Shown here in pieces: positions 12,303 to 23,346 of a stretch of DNA of 64,000 nt; position 1 is the first letter of the stretch; each line of letters starts with the position of its first letter. The stretch spans positions 78,718,641 through 78,782,640 of the forward strand of contig CM055313.2 of NCBI GenBank assembly GCA_029255685.2, written 5' to 3'. The DNA is from Silene conica. Taxonomy: Eukaryota > Streptophyta > Magnoliopsida > Caryophyllales > Caryophyllaceae. The notes under the pieces are model-generated. The model searched no databases and was not told where the DNA came from. It saw only the letters and a program-made list of their open reading frames with translations. The translations under genes were made by a program, and so were the position numbers.

Positions 12303-12664
12303 GGATTAATTGATAACAATACTCTAAACTATGAGTGTTCTGTTCAAAATACTCCAAACTCTATTTTAACTACCAATATAACCAACTAATATTCTCATTC
12401 GCTTTTATTATAATATATGACATGTTACATGCTAATTAAGTGAAGAAATTTCTAACCTTTCTTTAACCTGTCTTTCTTTTTTTACTTATATGTTAATCTA
12501 TTTACTCAATCACAACATTAAAACATGCTACAACAACTTTAAAAAACAACAAATTCTATTCAAAGCAAATGAGGGCATTAGTTGGTTATATTGGTAGTTA
12601 AAATAAAGTTTGGAGTATTTTGAGCTGGACACTCATAGTTCAGAGTATTCTTATCAATTAATCC
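12303..12664. mobile_element. Mutator-type MITE, copy 1 (362 bp)
   Basis: About 88 bases at each end are inverted copies of each other, starting GGATTAATTGATAA. The element is flanked by the 9-bp duplication AATCTGAAA (12294-12302 and 12665-12673), the size typical of Mutator-like elements. It has no coding capacity. A second copy of exactly the same length lies at 62664-63025. Confidence 0.9.
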
Positions 12665-12894
12665 AATCTGAAAAGTATAATTTTGTTTAATTTAATTGAG
12701 ATTTGGTTGTAGAATTTTGTTCAATTTTGGTAAGATTTGATTGTGTAAAAAAATCTGGAAAATCTAATTTGGTTCAGTTTAATAAATGTAAGGGGAAAAA
12801 GATGAAGTTCTAAACAAAACAAAGAGTGGGCCCGCCTATACCTGCTGCATTAGGTAAAAAAAAGATCAATTCTGTTAGATGAGAAGGGGTGCAT

Positions 12895-12972
12895 TAGTTG
12901 ATAATATTCCTAGTTAATTCGAAGTATGGAGTATTTTGAGATGGAGTGCAATAGTTCATAGTATTCCCAGTA
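12895..12972. repeat. Diverged single arm related to the Mutator-type MITE
   Basis: The stretch from GCATTAGTTG to TAGTATTCCCAG follows the 3' arm of the 12303 MITE (GCATTAGTTGG, GGAGTATTTTGAG, CATAGTT) with many differences. No matching left arm is seen, so it is an older truncated relative. Confidence 0.55.
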
Positions 12973-13444
12973 AATAACCCTAAAATTAAATAGATTAGAG
13001 TAGAATTTGAATAAAATGGTAAATTTAATTAGGTGATATTATTGAAGAAATAAGAATTAAAGAAAAGATAAGTTATGAAGTATGATTTTGGGATGAATAT
13101 AAGGGTCATAAGGTTGTAGGTAAGGTATTTTGGTCTTAAAAAAATGAACTTAAGTCACAAAAAAATCAAATCGGCATCAATTTTCCATTGAAGAAGTTAA
13201 TATTTTAATTGTAGTTTATGATCAGAAGTAATATTATAAAAGTTATAATGTCGTAATTTAAAAAAAACAATTTTCATGTGATTGTAATCTAACATTTTAT
13301 TTTTTTGATTATAATCTTTTTGTAACTTTTTTTTCAAAGTTATATATTGTTGATTTATTGTTTTAGCCAAATTCATAAAGGAAATAACAAGGGTTTAAGC
13401 AAAAAGAAAACATCCCTGATTTCCCCCCAAATTATACAGAAGCA
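12973..13444. promoter_or_regulatory. Upstream region of RRP4
   Basis: AT-rich sequence before the RRP4 start codon. No clear TATA box can be assigned. Pyrimidine and adenine runs near 13260-13340 are unremarkable. Confidence 0.35.
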
Positions 13445-16400
13445 ATGAAAGAAACACAATTAAATCTAAATCAAACCCAGAAAATTAGGTTACAAAGAGC
13501 CCTAGATACTCTCCATTCCGTCTCCTCCAAATCCCTTTCCGACGCTTCCGTCACCGTCGCCGACCCCATTCCTGTCAATTTGAATGATTCCTCCATTCTC
13601 AAGTACAAGCTTAAGCTTAAACCCTAATTTTAATTTCCTATTTCTTTTTGAAATTTTTCTAATGTTTTTTTTATTGAATTCAATTGAAGGGGACATGGGA
13701 CACTAGACCTTGACGGTGAACTAATTTCGACAAACTGTGGGATTGTTGAGCGCATTGATCGTCTCGTCTATGTTCGTTCCACTAAATCCAGGTTTTTTTT
13801 GTTTCCTTTTATTTAATTTGGTTGAATTTGAGGTGTTTTTAGACGGTGGCGCAATCAAGGGTACTAGCAGGGGAGTGGAATATACTTGTAATTTTCGATA
13901 CAAATCCTAGTTCCGCCACTATTTGTAATATTATGGCTGTGAAGTTCGTTACTTTATAATCTTTTCATTGGTGTAGATACATTCCAGAGACGGGAAACGT
14001 TGTTGTTGGTCGAGTTGTTGAGGTATTTATTTCGTTTATTTTTGAAATTGATTGTTTAGAAATGATATTCGCTCTGATAATCGTGTGCATAATCTAATTA
14101 TTGGGAGAATTCATAACAGCTTAACGATATTGGTTCAACTTTTTTTGGGTCACATTATGTAGTATCAGTTAGTAAGATTTTGTAGGCATACTAACCAAAT
14201 GATTGGTAAAACTTCGAGCAAAAATGTGATAGCTTTTTGAAATGTGAATTAGTTCATTTAATTGTAAATTGAAGAAGAAGTCGCAAAAACATCTTTTGGG
14301 ACAAATTAAACTTCTGTTTTATTCATATCGAACTCTACCAGAGCTAAAATACTTAGCAAAAAGTTTGATATACCAACACACTCGCTAAACAACCTCGCTA
14401 TATGATGAGCAAGAATATTTTCCTCCGCTTGACTTGAACACATATAATAGATTCGGAAGAACAAAAGGGTACACACACATCCTCGAGTATTCTCTACAAC
14501 CTCCAAGTTCAAGGCATCACTTTCCGGAATTATTTTTTCGAAACCCATTATTTTTGCTTCTAGTCTTGCTGCCATGACTTAAGTTACTTCTGGTGGCCAT
14601 CTTGGTTTGACTTTGCGACAAGCAATAACTACTAGTAGGCCTCTGTCGTTTTGTCTACCAAGTTCAAGGCATCACTTTCCAGAATTATTACTCAGCCCAT
14701 TCTTTTTGCTGTTTCTAGTCCTAGTCTCACAGCCATGGCTTCAGTAACTTGTGGTCATGTGGTGGTCATCCTGCTTTGATTTTGGTCAATCATAACAACA
14801 TTGCCTAGATCGTTTTTGTTGACCATGTTGAACCTTTGCTTGATCATGTTGTCTTTGTTTTCTTCTTTTTTTGATTGTATCTTTTTGAAGGGCGTTATGG
14901 GTCTTGTGACTGCTTTTTAGTGTAGCTTTCATATATATTGCACTAACTACAAAAGTTCTACTTATTGTAAATGTCATGTCCTTTTAATTGATTTGAGACC
15001 GTGCACTTTCCTGACTTCAGGTAGCTCAAAAATTTTGGAAAGTTGATGTCAATGCGTACCACGAAGGAAGTTTGATGCTTGCTTCTGTGACATTACTTGA
15101 TGGCATTCAGGTAACCGTTAAATGTAACCCACCTTAAGTATGATTGATGTGCCTACCCCTTTTGTAATTAGTTTCTTGAACTTGTTCGTGTTATGTTACT
15201 CTGACTTTTTATTCTGTCGCATACCTCTGTCTTACATTAAACACCTCGGCTTAAATATAGAAGTCGTTGTATGCTCGACTCCATAGCATAACCTTATCTA
15301 TAGAAGCTCTAATTGTATGCTTTGATGGAATCCCAGATTATCTCTAGTCCATAGCAATGGCTTAGATAGGGTTGTCAGCTGTAAATGAATTTAGAAGAAT
15401 GGACAAAAAAAAGAATTGTTATTTCATGTCACCATCCTTGTCGATAACTTGTTAAAAAAATTGAGTAGCTGCTTGCTTCACTTGTTTTTTTCTTCAGCTT
15501 CGGTTGGATTATTGATTGTTCTTTGAAGCTGTCTCTGAATTTGTTTTGGAATGTAACTTTATGCTTATGGCTTCCTTTATGTTACTTAGTTGTTGCTGCC
15601 CTAAATTGGTTTCAATTGCTCGTGATACTAATCCTGCTTGTTATCCTTGTACTCGTCATGAATTTCATGAGGAATATGTGAGCAAAAATATTCTACTGTC
15701 TATGGGAATATTAATGGAGTCTAGGAGACATTTATTTTGTTAATGTATGCCTGTATGAGATGCCTCTATATCTACCCTTCTTATAGAATGATATTACTGT
15801 CTTATTGTATTCACAGAGGCGCCGTAATGAAGTTGATGAACTCAACATGCGGAATATTTTTGAAGAGAATGATGTCATATCTGTGAGTTTCGTAACTGCT
15901 ACGGAGTATTAATTTTTATGTTTCCATGAAATAATCGAATAATCGAATTATTTGTTCATGTATCCCATTCAGGTTGAAGTCCGGAATGTTCAAAATAACT
16001 ATACTGCACAACTACAAGCGCGGAGTGATAAATATGGGAAGGTTTGGTCTCTATCATCACTTTTCCATCTTTGATTTCCGTGATGGGAAAACGTTTTTCT
16101 TAATCTCAGGGATTTTGTTTATTAATTAATAATGGTCGAGAAAGAATATAACTAATTGGATTGATTTAAAGCTTAATTGTTGAACTCGGGTTAACCAAGG
16201 CAATGCTTTTTTTTTGCCGAAAAGGGGCCAAAACCGTAGGCCTCTTTAATAAGAGAAATGCAACTTTGGACCTGCATGCGCTGCAACAGTTTCATGTTTT
16301 TCTTCTATCACAAACCTGCTAGTATATGATAAATCATTAAATTCATGCTCAACCAGGAGAGAGACTGAAGTCCTTTACCATATCCTTGACTTTATTTGTT

Positions 16401-17803
16401 GGATTCAGGCGTAAACGCATTCAGATGATGATTTATGTTAGTCGACCCCAAATCATTTTGAGACTAGTTGTATAGGAAGATTCAAAAGCGATTTTTACGA
16501 TGCAGAATGCTGATTTTTCGCAAACGATTACATGAATGTCATATATTGGACAAACTATGAATACATCAGCTTTTTCTGCTTTAGGAACTGGTTTGGTCTC
16601 TCCAGTGCATTTATCCTAGGCTTAATACTCTGTTTGTAGACTGTAGTATTATCTTAAATTCTCAGTAAGTCTCATCCAAAGGCAATTGGGCAATTGAATG
16701 TAAAATGCTCACTAAAACTCATAACATGGTGATTTATGATATTAAAATCGTTCGTGTACAACAATGATTTGGGGTCTGCCGACAAGAATCATCCTTTAGA
16801 ACCGTCCCCGGGTGATCGCACACCTCAGAATGCGAGAAGATAAAGAAAGAAAAGTGTCAAGTTCAAATGCGAAGTAAAACATAATTCAAAAGTCAAGTTA
16901 AACTTGTAGGTTTGAAAATCAAAAACTCAATTTTCTTTTGTAAAACATAAAACTTAGATCTAAAATACTAATTAATAACAATAGTTTCGAAAAAGAGAGG
17001 TAAAATTTAATATTTCCTAAAATCTTAAAAGTAAACGAAGTTTTTAGGTAAAACGTTTGATAAATCTCAAAATAGTTCATGTAATTAAAGTAGTTCATGT
17101 AATTTTTTTGAAAATGATTACTAGGCAACTAGCTATAAGGGCGGACAGTGGCACTTTGAGAATTTGTGATATAATCTTCACCAAAGTGAGGTTGAACTCC
17201 CATTTTGTTAACAGAAGCCGGGAGATGATCTATGAAGGGTATATACTTATATTTTGAGTCCAGTAATTCATTTCCCTTGTTTATAATATTTCATCACTTA
17301 ATTGTCTTTCAAAATCATTTGTGGTCTGACATTCGTATTCGGCGTTTTAAATTACTCAGTATACTGATTTCTTGCAGCTTGATAGAGGCCAATTGATTGT
17401 TGTCCCTTGTTATTTGGTCAAGAAACGGAAGCAACACTTTCACCAACTAGATCAGTATGGAGTCCTGATGATACTTGGGTGCAATGGATATGTCTGGGTT
17501 GGTGAACTTATTGAATCAAAAGACAGTATGGAAGTGGATATTTCCGAGCAAACACATGGTGGTTTTACAATGTCTGAAGAAAAAGTGCAACATACCACTC
17601 CTTTGGAAACCCGCCAAAACATATGCAGAATCTCAAATGCTGTCCGTGTCTTAGCCATCCTTGGTTTCAATATAACTGTTGAAGTAGTACTGGAGATATT
17701 CGAGCTAAGTAAATCATTAAATGTTGAAATACATGACATGCTAGGTGGTGAGTTCTGTGTTCTGGTTGCAGAGAAAGAAGCGGAGAGGCGTAGCAAGAAT
17801 TAA
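13445..17803 (+). CDS. RRP4: Exosome complex subunit RRP4 (seven coding exons)
   Basis: Spliced exons: 13445-13602, 13690-13791, 13977-14022, 15021-15110, 15817-15882, 15973-16041, 17378-17803, all with GT...AG borders and matching phases. The product is 318 residues, close to the roughly 320 of plant RRP4. RRP4 is one of the three S1/KH cap proteins of the RNA exosome, which guides RNA into the 3'-5' exonuclease core in nucleus and cytoplasm. Visible are the N-terminal conserved segment (SVTVADPIPVN, then KGHGT across the first splice), an S1-like middle (PETGNVVVGRVVE, LNMRNIFEENDVIS, LQARSDKYGK) and the KH-like C-terminal part with LILGCNGYVWVG-type core and PLETRQNICRI. The last exon encodes nearly half the protein. 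No damage is visible. Intron 3 carries LINE-derived fragments. Confidence 0.93.
14306..14760 (-). pseudogene. Duplicated LINE RNase H fragments in RRP4 intron 3
   Basis: On the minus strand 14306-14575 reads like the RNase H (RVT_3) tail of plant LINEs (EAKIMGFEKIIPESDALNL, ENILAHHIARLF). About 90 bases of it (words CAAGTTCAAGGCATCACTTT and TCTAGTC...GCCATG) recur at about 14660-14745, so the fragment is partly duplicated. It is not part of the RRP4 message. Confidence 0.6.
16042..17377 (+). other. RRP4 intron 6 with a possible SINE-like tail
   Basis: The largest RRP4 intron. GTCGACCCCAAATCATT (16441-16457) recurs inverted as AATGATTTGGGGTCTGCCGA near 16764-16783. The phrase resembles the 3' region of Au-type plant SINEs, but no tRNA-like head is recognisable. 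Confidence 0.35.
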
Positions 17804-19983
17804 TATTAGTAGATGCTCACCAGACTAGTTTCATAGAAACCTGCCTATTCTGAGGGCAAACCGCAAACATGTACTTCGCTATTCCTTTGTTTAATTTTGT
17901 TTCTAGTCCTTGAGTTTACATATTAGTAACTGCTGGTCGGAGGTAGAAGATATATTGATTATTTGAGATATGAGGAATGAACTTTTGCACTTGTGTAAGA
18001 TATGGAGTGTAATTTGTGTCCCTAAAAAAATGCTCGCATTGTTTTGGTCTTTATCGTAAATCTTGATTGGAGACTTTCCCTGGTTATCTGGTGTTGTGGC
18101 TTGATCTTGATTGTCAGGCATAACTGATGCGAATTATGTGATGATGCCAATACAGCTTTATAACCCGGTAGGGTCAATCTTCGTCACAAGATTGGTCTTG
18201 AAGCAGTAATGCAGCTTGAATGTAAAATACTTCATTTAGAGCATTCCCGAGTCTTTCTGGTGCTGTGGCTTGATCTTGATTGTCATTCAGGCATTCAGTT
18301 AAGATCACACTTACTATCTCAGGTAAGAAATGATTCATCTTTGATATATCGCAACAAACCCAACTCAAATCACATTGTTATTGAGCCCAAGTGCCTAACG
18401 CAGATCATATGTCGAATATGCGAGCTAATCTAATCTAACATGCTAGTGTTATACAATATTATTCATGACAATTGACATTATATTATGTGACAGCACGCAA
18501 CACGACTATCAGTTTTCATAAGAGGGAGGATTGGCTTCTGTACTGAGCCGTGACGATTGCATTCAGGGACCTTGAAACTCCATTGCATTCATTAAGGCTC
18601 AGCCAAGACATGTACTAGTGAGTGGCACACTCTAAGGAAGATCAATGGATTATTGAAGATTCTAAAATCTATATACTCGTAATCGATTATCGCGAAGGAA
18701 TAAGTGGCTCATAAATAGGTAGAAAAGGGAGACGATGAGTAAAAATACCTGAAATATTGTTTGGTAAATGTAAAAGAAGGCTGATAAACATATACATCTC
18801 TGATGGGAAGGGGTTGTATTACATGATTAGAATATTAGAGCTTAAAAACATATTTGTCCATTTTGTACGAGTTAAAAACTAGTTGAAAAGAAAATTGACG
18901 TCACAAAATCTGAGAGTTGCATATATGACAGAACGGATGGAACATTTAAAGTTGTAACATAACTTCTTATGAAAGATTATTATAATTATCACAAGATAGT
19001 TTAAAAGAGACTACATCATTAAACAAACTGCTGATTAAGGTGTCAAGAAGATTAACATTTTACACAAATTAAGCTGTAAAACCCACGTATGTGTAGTACA
19101 ATCAAAGAGCATGGTCTTCTTGATCTGCAGAGGTTCATTAGTTAATCAGTGGCGAGACAAAAAGACCATCGGAACATATGATACAGACAAAAGTATTGCC
19201 CTCTATGAATACATCACATGCATCCTCGGCAGAAAGCGAAATAGAGCATTCCCGAGTCTTTCTGGGGACATTGTTGGAAGTCCAGCATCCGACATCTACC
19301 ATGGCATAATGAGAAGCTTTGGAGAAGGTCTAGATAAGGCTGATGTGACTGACAAAAGTAATCTCTAATCAAGCAAGTTGGGAGATTTGCTGTACGAAGG
19401 ACACAAAGCGATGCATAATTGTGAGAACTGCGAGAGTACAAACAAGAAACTTTTACAAGACATAAATTTGCCTAGTGCGTTTCACATGCAAATCAACTAG
19501 ACCCGTCAAATGGGCCAATCAGATACGGTACATGATACATGATAACTTTTCATTTCGTGGAGATTATAAAGGACATTATTACAGGGATAAAGGTTCGTCT
19601 CTTTAATACACGGTGTTAATGTTATCTACTTTGAACTATTCAGACCCGTCCCTCAACCCTACTACAGTAGTACAGTCATAGTTTGGAGCTGGGTGTTTAT
19701 CGTAGAGCTGTATTTCAAGCAACAGAGGAAGTTACTTATCAGACAATTCCGTACACAGTCACTTCTAAGAAGTCCTGAATGTACATGAGATTATATAGTC
19801 CCCCTGTAGCAACAAAGCTGCCCGCAAAGAAACAAACAGGCGTATGAAATGAAACATATTGTTTACACCAACCCAAAGCCTGAGATGAAGGTGACAAACA
19901 CCAGAAGGAAGATGCTATGACCAGCTTATCCACTGAACAAAAATCTAGAAGTCTGAACTGTATGATCTGTTATAACTTATAAC
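17804..19983. other. RRP4 downstream region and intergenic DNA
   Basis: No gene is supported. A 34-38 base phrase (TGGCTTGATCTTGATTGTCA core) occurs at 18088-18121 and 18257-18294, and GCATTCCCGAGTCTTTCTGG occurs at 18241-18260 and again near 19247-19266, so pieces have been copied locally. Open frames at 19111-19368 and elsewhere have no recognisable domain. Confidence 0.4.
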
Positions 19984-20170
19984 CTATGTTACCCAGACTC
20001 GTTTAGAAGTACCCGACACGGGTACGTGTCCAAGTGTCGGACTCGGCTATTTTATTGAAAAATATGCACATTTTGGTCTAAAATGAGGTGTCCATGTGTC
20101 GTACCCATGTCCGAGTGTCCAGTGTCGGACACGGGTACCTGACGAAATTAGAAGAGTCGGAGTAACGTAG
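19984..20170. mobile_element. hAT-type MITE, 187 bp, with nested CGTGTC/GACACG words
   Basis: Ends are CTATGTTACCCAGACTC and its near inverse GAGTCGGAGTAACGTAG. Both flanks are the 8-bp duplication CTTATAAC (19976-19983 and 20171-20178), the size typical of hAT elements. The interior holds ACCCGACACGGGTACGTGTC and its inverse and could form a strong hairpin. Confidence 0.8.
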
Positions 20171-20178
20171 CTTATAAC

Positions 20179-21233
20179 TGCCACTTAAACATACAGCTAA
20201 GTGAGCTAACCAAAGTGAAAAATGCACATTCAACTAGCCAGCTCACTTTTACCTTCAATATCTTTTGGCTATATAGCTTTTCATGATGGTTTAGGGGTTG
20301 TGGTCTCTAAGATTGACATTGAGAAGGCCCTTGATAAAGTGACTAGCGATTTTCTAGATAGATTCTTGGATTTGAAATGCGCTTATCGGTTGATAATTGA
20401 TGAGGCTCTAATAACAAGGTTCACATCCACTCAAAACTTGAAATATGGCCCCTTTTTTGTTCACGTTGGTCATTCATGCTCTCAACAAGATTCTAGTCAT
20501 CTGGATGAAATGGCAGAGACTACTGCTAATGGGTAACAGAGTAAGGAGCAGGTTAATAATAAATACTACACATACGACATACTCTATCAGGGTGTAATTT
20601 TAATAAATATTCAGCGACAACATCAGAGTTCAACCTCCAAATAAAAGGTTCTGAAGTTCGAGACTAAAAGGTAAACATATTACATCTACCTCCACTTAAC
20701 ATTCCCTTTCGTTGGCTAATACTATTTGTCCAACATTATCTGATACTCAAGCAAATAAATGCAAAAAAGCAAACTATATTTCACCTATGTTGCACCAACA
20801 ATTTTTATAGCATCCTATGTCAGATATTCAATACCTGCCCGTAACTTCCATTTTAGATAAAAATAACAGAATCAACAAAAAGCTGTGTACTATGTAACAA
20901 AGATCTAGCCAACTCTGCAGAACACAGCTTTCCAGAAAATTACCGTAGAAGTAGTCAAGTGGTACGATAGATGATCTATTTTAGACAGCTTGCACATATG
21001 AACATCAGTTTAATTGTCTAGTCTTGAAGTCTACGCAGAAAAAAAGTGGACAGAGGGAATTGGCTATCTATCATTCAGCAAAGAAACTAGAGTAGATGGG
21101 TAAAGACAAGAACAGATAAACTTTACCTCCAGATATCAGAAAAAATGCTGTCCAAATGGAGATGCTGAAATTGCTTGGAGATGGAACAATATACTTCTGA
21201 CAGAGATATTGCAAAGCTGAATGAATCTTCATA
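20179..21233 (-). other. Region downstream of the mTERF gene
   Basis: Probably includes the 3' UTR of the minus-strand mTERF gene. A splice-donor-like GGAG/GTAAAGT on the minus strand near 21127 may mark a 3' UTR intron. A plus-strand frame at 20222-20536 has no recognisable domain and I do not call it a gene. Confidence 0.35.
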
Positions 21234-22790
21234 TTACTGATCTTCATCATCAGAATCGTCAAAATCTGAGTCGGACTCATCAGTTCGGGATCCCATGAGA
21301 GAATTCATGTCAAATGTGGGCTCAGGCTCCATCTCTTCTAAATCAATAGATTCATAACTTACTCGTTGCTTAAACTTTTCATCTGAGCAATTTAAAAGCC
21401 AGGAAAGGGAACACTTCAGTCCTTTCTTTACAACCAATTGATTCCTAGGCTTTATCGTCGACTCTAATCCATATGTGAAGAAGGCCGGAAAATCTACCAT
21501 CTCATCCAAAGGCCTACCCATTTGCGATTGGAAGTAATCAAAGTTCAGCTTCATGATGTCTAAATTTAAAGCAAGTAACTGTGGATACCCGACAACCATC
21601 TTTTTTACCTGTTCTAAAGACAAATTACATCGCTTGAGAAAATCAACATGTTTCACAATTGCTGGTTTGTTAATGCTAATAGCTTGAGGCATCCTCTCTA
21701 TAATTTGACCAAATTCCTCTCGGCGTAGATCAAGTACAGAATTGAACAGGTTTTGTTGTGAGGAAAGCTTGGTCTTTAAGTCAATTCCAATAATCTCAGG
21801 ATACTGAGCAATTACTGAAGCAAGTGATTTTTCCCTAACATGGAAATCCACAAGGTACCCAACATTAAGCTTGACCCTCTCATTCAATCCGAACCCAAGA
21901 ATGTAAGGCTTTTTCTCAATCAACCTAGCAACCGCTAATCTTGGAATTCCTAATCCTTCAAGGTACTCCACAAAGGGTTTGATAATACGGCCAACCCGCA
22001 TACCTAAAATGTCAGGATATCTAGTCAAGACGCCACCAACTTCCCTTCTTCCAACTCCAATACCAACCAAATACGCCACGGAAGTGCTCATGGTTCCTTC
22101 AAGCTTGAACCCCAAGAGCTCTGGATATTTCTCTAAAACACGAGGGACATCAACAGGCTTAACATCCATCCCTTGGAGATACTTAACTACAGGCTCAAGA
22201 TCCACAACGACGCTAGCATGAAGAACTTGAGGATACCTTCTTAAGAACTCAGTAATACAGGACTTCCTAACACCAACTTTTCCAAGGTAATCTAAAACCG
22301 GTATCATGTTCTTCTTAACGCTACACCCAAGAACAAGCGGATAATTATTAATATCCTCAATTGTAAGACCCAATTTTTGAAGGAAATCGACACGTTCCTT
22401 CATAACATCCACAGTGACAGGCAATTCAAGCCCATCAAGCTCATCAGGGACAATGCCTATCCCTCTCAAAAACTCATAAACTCGAGCACGATTCTCGAGT
22501 TTTTGCTTCTTCATCTCTGCTAAACTAGGACGGGCATATAAGGATGACCCAGACCCACCTTCTACTTTCTTAATTGTCTCACTAGGGTAACGTTTCGACC
22601 TTGAAGAATACGTTCTTTCCGCAATTGAACACTGAAATCTAAAGTTAACCCTAGCACCATTTTGAAAATCACATGGGATACCAAATTTACGAAATCTTAA
22701 AATGGGTAAATCCAAATTTGCAAGTAAAATGCCGGGTTTCGCAATATGGGTACAGCTTCTAAAGTTCATACCTTGATTGATAATAGACAT
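21234..22790 (-). CDS. mTERF4/BSM/RUG2-type organelle transcription termination factor family protein
   Basis: A single coding exon of 518 residues. I start it at the MSIINQG methionine (22788-22790) because a splice acceptor TTTGCAG ends at 22797, so an in-frame ATG at 22814 would be intronic. The N terminus is basic and poor in acidic residues, as in organelle transit peptides. From about residue 90 comes a long array of mTERF helical repeats of about 35 residues with the recurring (Y/R)P motif (NNYPLVLG, RRYPQVLH, EKYPELLG, TRYPDILG, EKKPYILG, AQYPEIIG, ERMPQAIS, VGYPQLLA). The C terminus is strongly acidic. The wording closely follows Arabidopsis BSM/RUG2 (mTERF4) as I recall it; that protein acts in chloroplast, and reportedly mitochondrial, RNA metabolism such as group II intron splicing. 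No damage is visible. Confidence 0.9.
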   Translation of the reverse strand: MSIINQGMNFRSCTHIAKPGILLANLDLPILRFRKFGIPCDFQNGARVNFRFQCSIAERTYSSRSKRYPSETIKKVEGGSGSSLYARPSLAEMKKQKLENRARVYEFLRGIGIVPDELDGLELPVTVDVMKERVDFLQKLGLTIEDINNYPLVLGCSVKKNMIPVLDYLGKVGVRKSCITEFLRRYPQVLHASVVVDLEPVVKYLQGMDVKPVDVPRVLEKYPELLGFKLEGTMSTSVAYLVGIGVGRREVGGVLTRYPDILGMRVGRIIKPFVEYLEGLGIPRLAVARLIEKKPYILGFGLNERVKLNVGYLVDFHVREKSLASVIAQYPEIIGIDLKTKLSSQQNLFNSVLDLRREEFGQIIERMPQAISINKPAIVKHVDFLKRCNLSLEQVKKMVVGYPQLLALNLDIMKLNFDYFQSQMGRPLDEMVDFPAFFTYGLESTIKPRNQLVVKKGLKCSLSWLLNCSDEKFKQRVSYESIDLEEMEPEPTFDMNSLMGSRTDESDSDFDDSDDEDQ

Positions 22791-22796
22791 TATTGT

Positions 22797-22932
22797 CTGC
22801 AAATTTAGAAACACGGAGAATTAACAATCATTCATAGCAACTACAGAGAGTTGCAATTGTGCACCTAAATGCTTGAAAACAAGAATACCCAAAGTTGAAA
22901 TTGTTGAAAAGGAGAAAGATGAAGAAGAATAC
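22797..22932 (-). other. 5' UTR intron of the mTERF gene
   Basis: On the minus strand CACCAG/GTATTC (donor at 22932) and TTTGCAG/ACAATA (acceptor at 22797) enclose 136 bp, with a pyrimidine-rich tract after the donor. The start codon follows six bases past the acceptor. Confidence 0.65.
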
Positions 22933-23092
22933 CTGGTGAAGATATGATGTTTATCGCAATTTATGGCATTCGTTGTTCAAGACTGTCGGGGTTTTGTGCT
23001 ATTTGTCAAATTGTGCTGCGGTTTATAAATGGAATGGAGAATTGGAGATAGAGTAGAAGGTCGAGCTATTAACCAAAATGAACTCGTAACGA

Positions 23093-23346
23093 GGGAGTCG
23101 TTTGGTTGCACGTAGGAATTCGTATTGCCTAGGAAGTGGTAAAACACATGATTTTAAAATTCACGTGAATTAGAAAATGTTGTTTGGTTGCTAGGTAGGA
23201 AATGCAATTCGGCATTCTCACTTACCTAGGGGCCTAGGTAAGTCACTTCCTCCATTATGATTGCAAATTCATGGGAAGTACAAATTCACGTGAATTGGGG
23301 TAACCAAACAAGAGGTCAATTTAGCAATTCACGTGAATTTAAAAAA
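23093..23346. mobile_element. PIF/Harbinger-like MITE, copy 1, partly decayed
   Basis: Begins GGGAGTCGTTTGGTTGC and later holds GGTAACCAAACA. It shares the order of the MITE interrupted at 31784-35730: CACGTGAATT, TTGTTTGGTTG, TTACCTAG...CTAGGTAAGT, CATGGGAAGT, then AACCAAACAA. A 24-base palindrome (ACTTACCTAGG, GG, inverse) lies at 23220-23243. The right terminus is not clear. Its uninterrupted stretch at 23162-23180 is the paralogous empty site for the Helitron. Confidence 0.7.

Noticed and set aside
19111-19368. 85-residue frame as a gene
   Set aside because: No recognisable domain and no conserved neighbours; left as intergenic.
20222-20536. 104-residue frame as a gene
   Set aside because: No domain, no splice context, located in the likely 3' region of the minus-strand mTERF gene.
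22788-22814. Start of the mTERF protein at 22814
   Set aside because: A splice acceptor lies between this ATG and the rest of the coding region.
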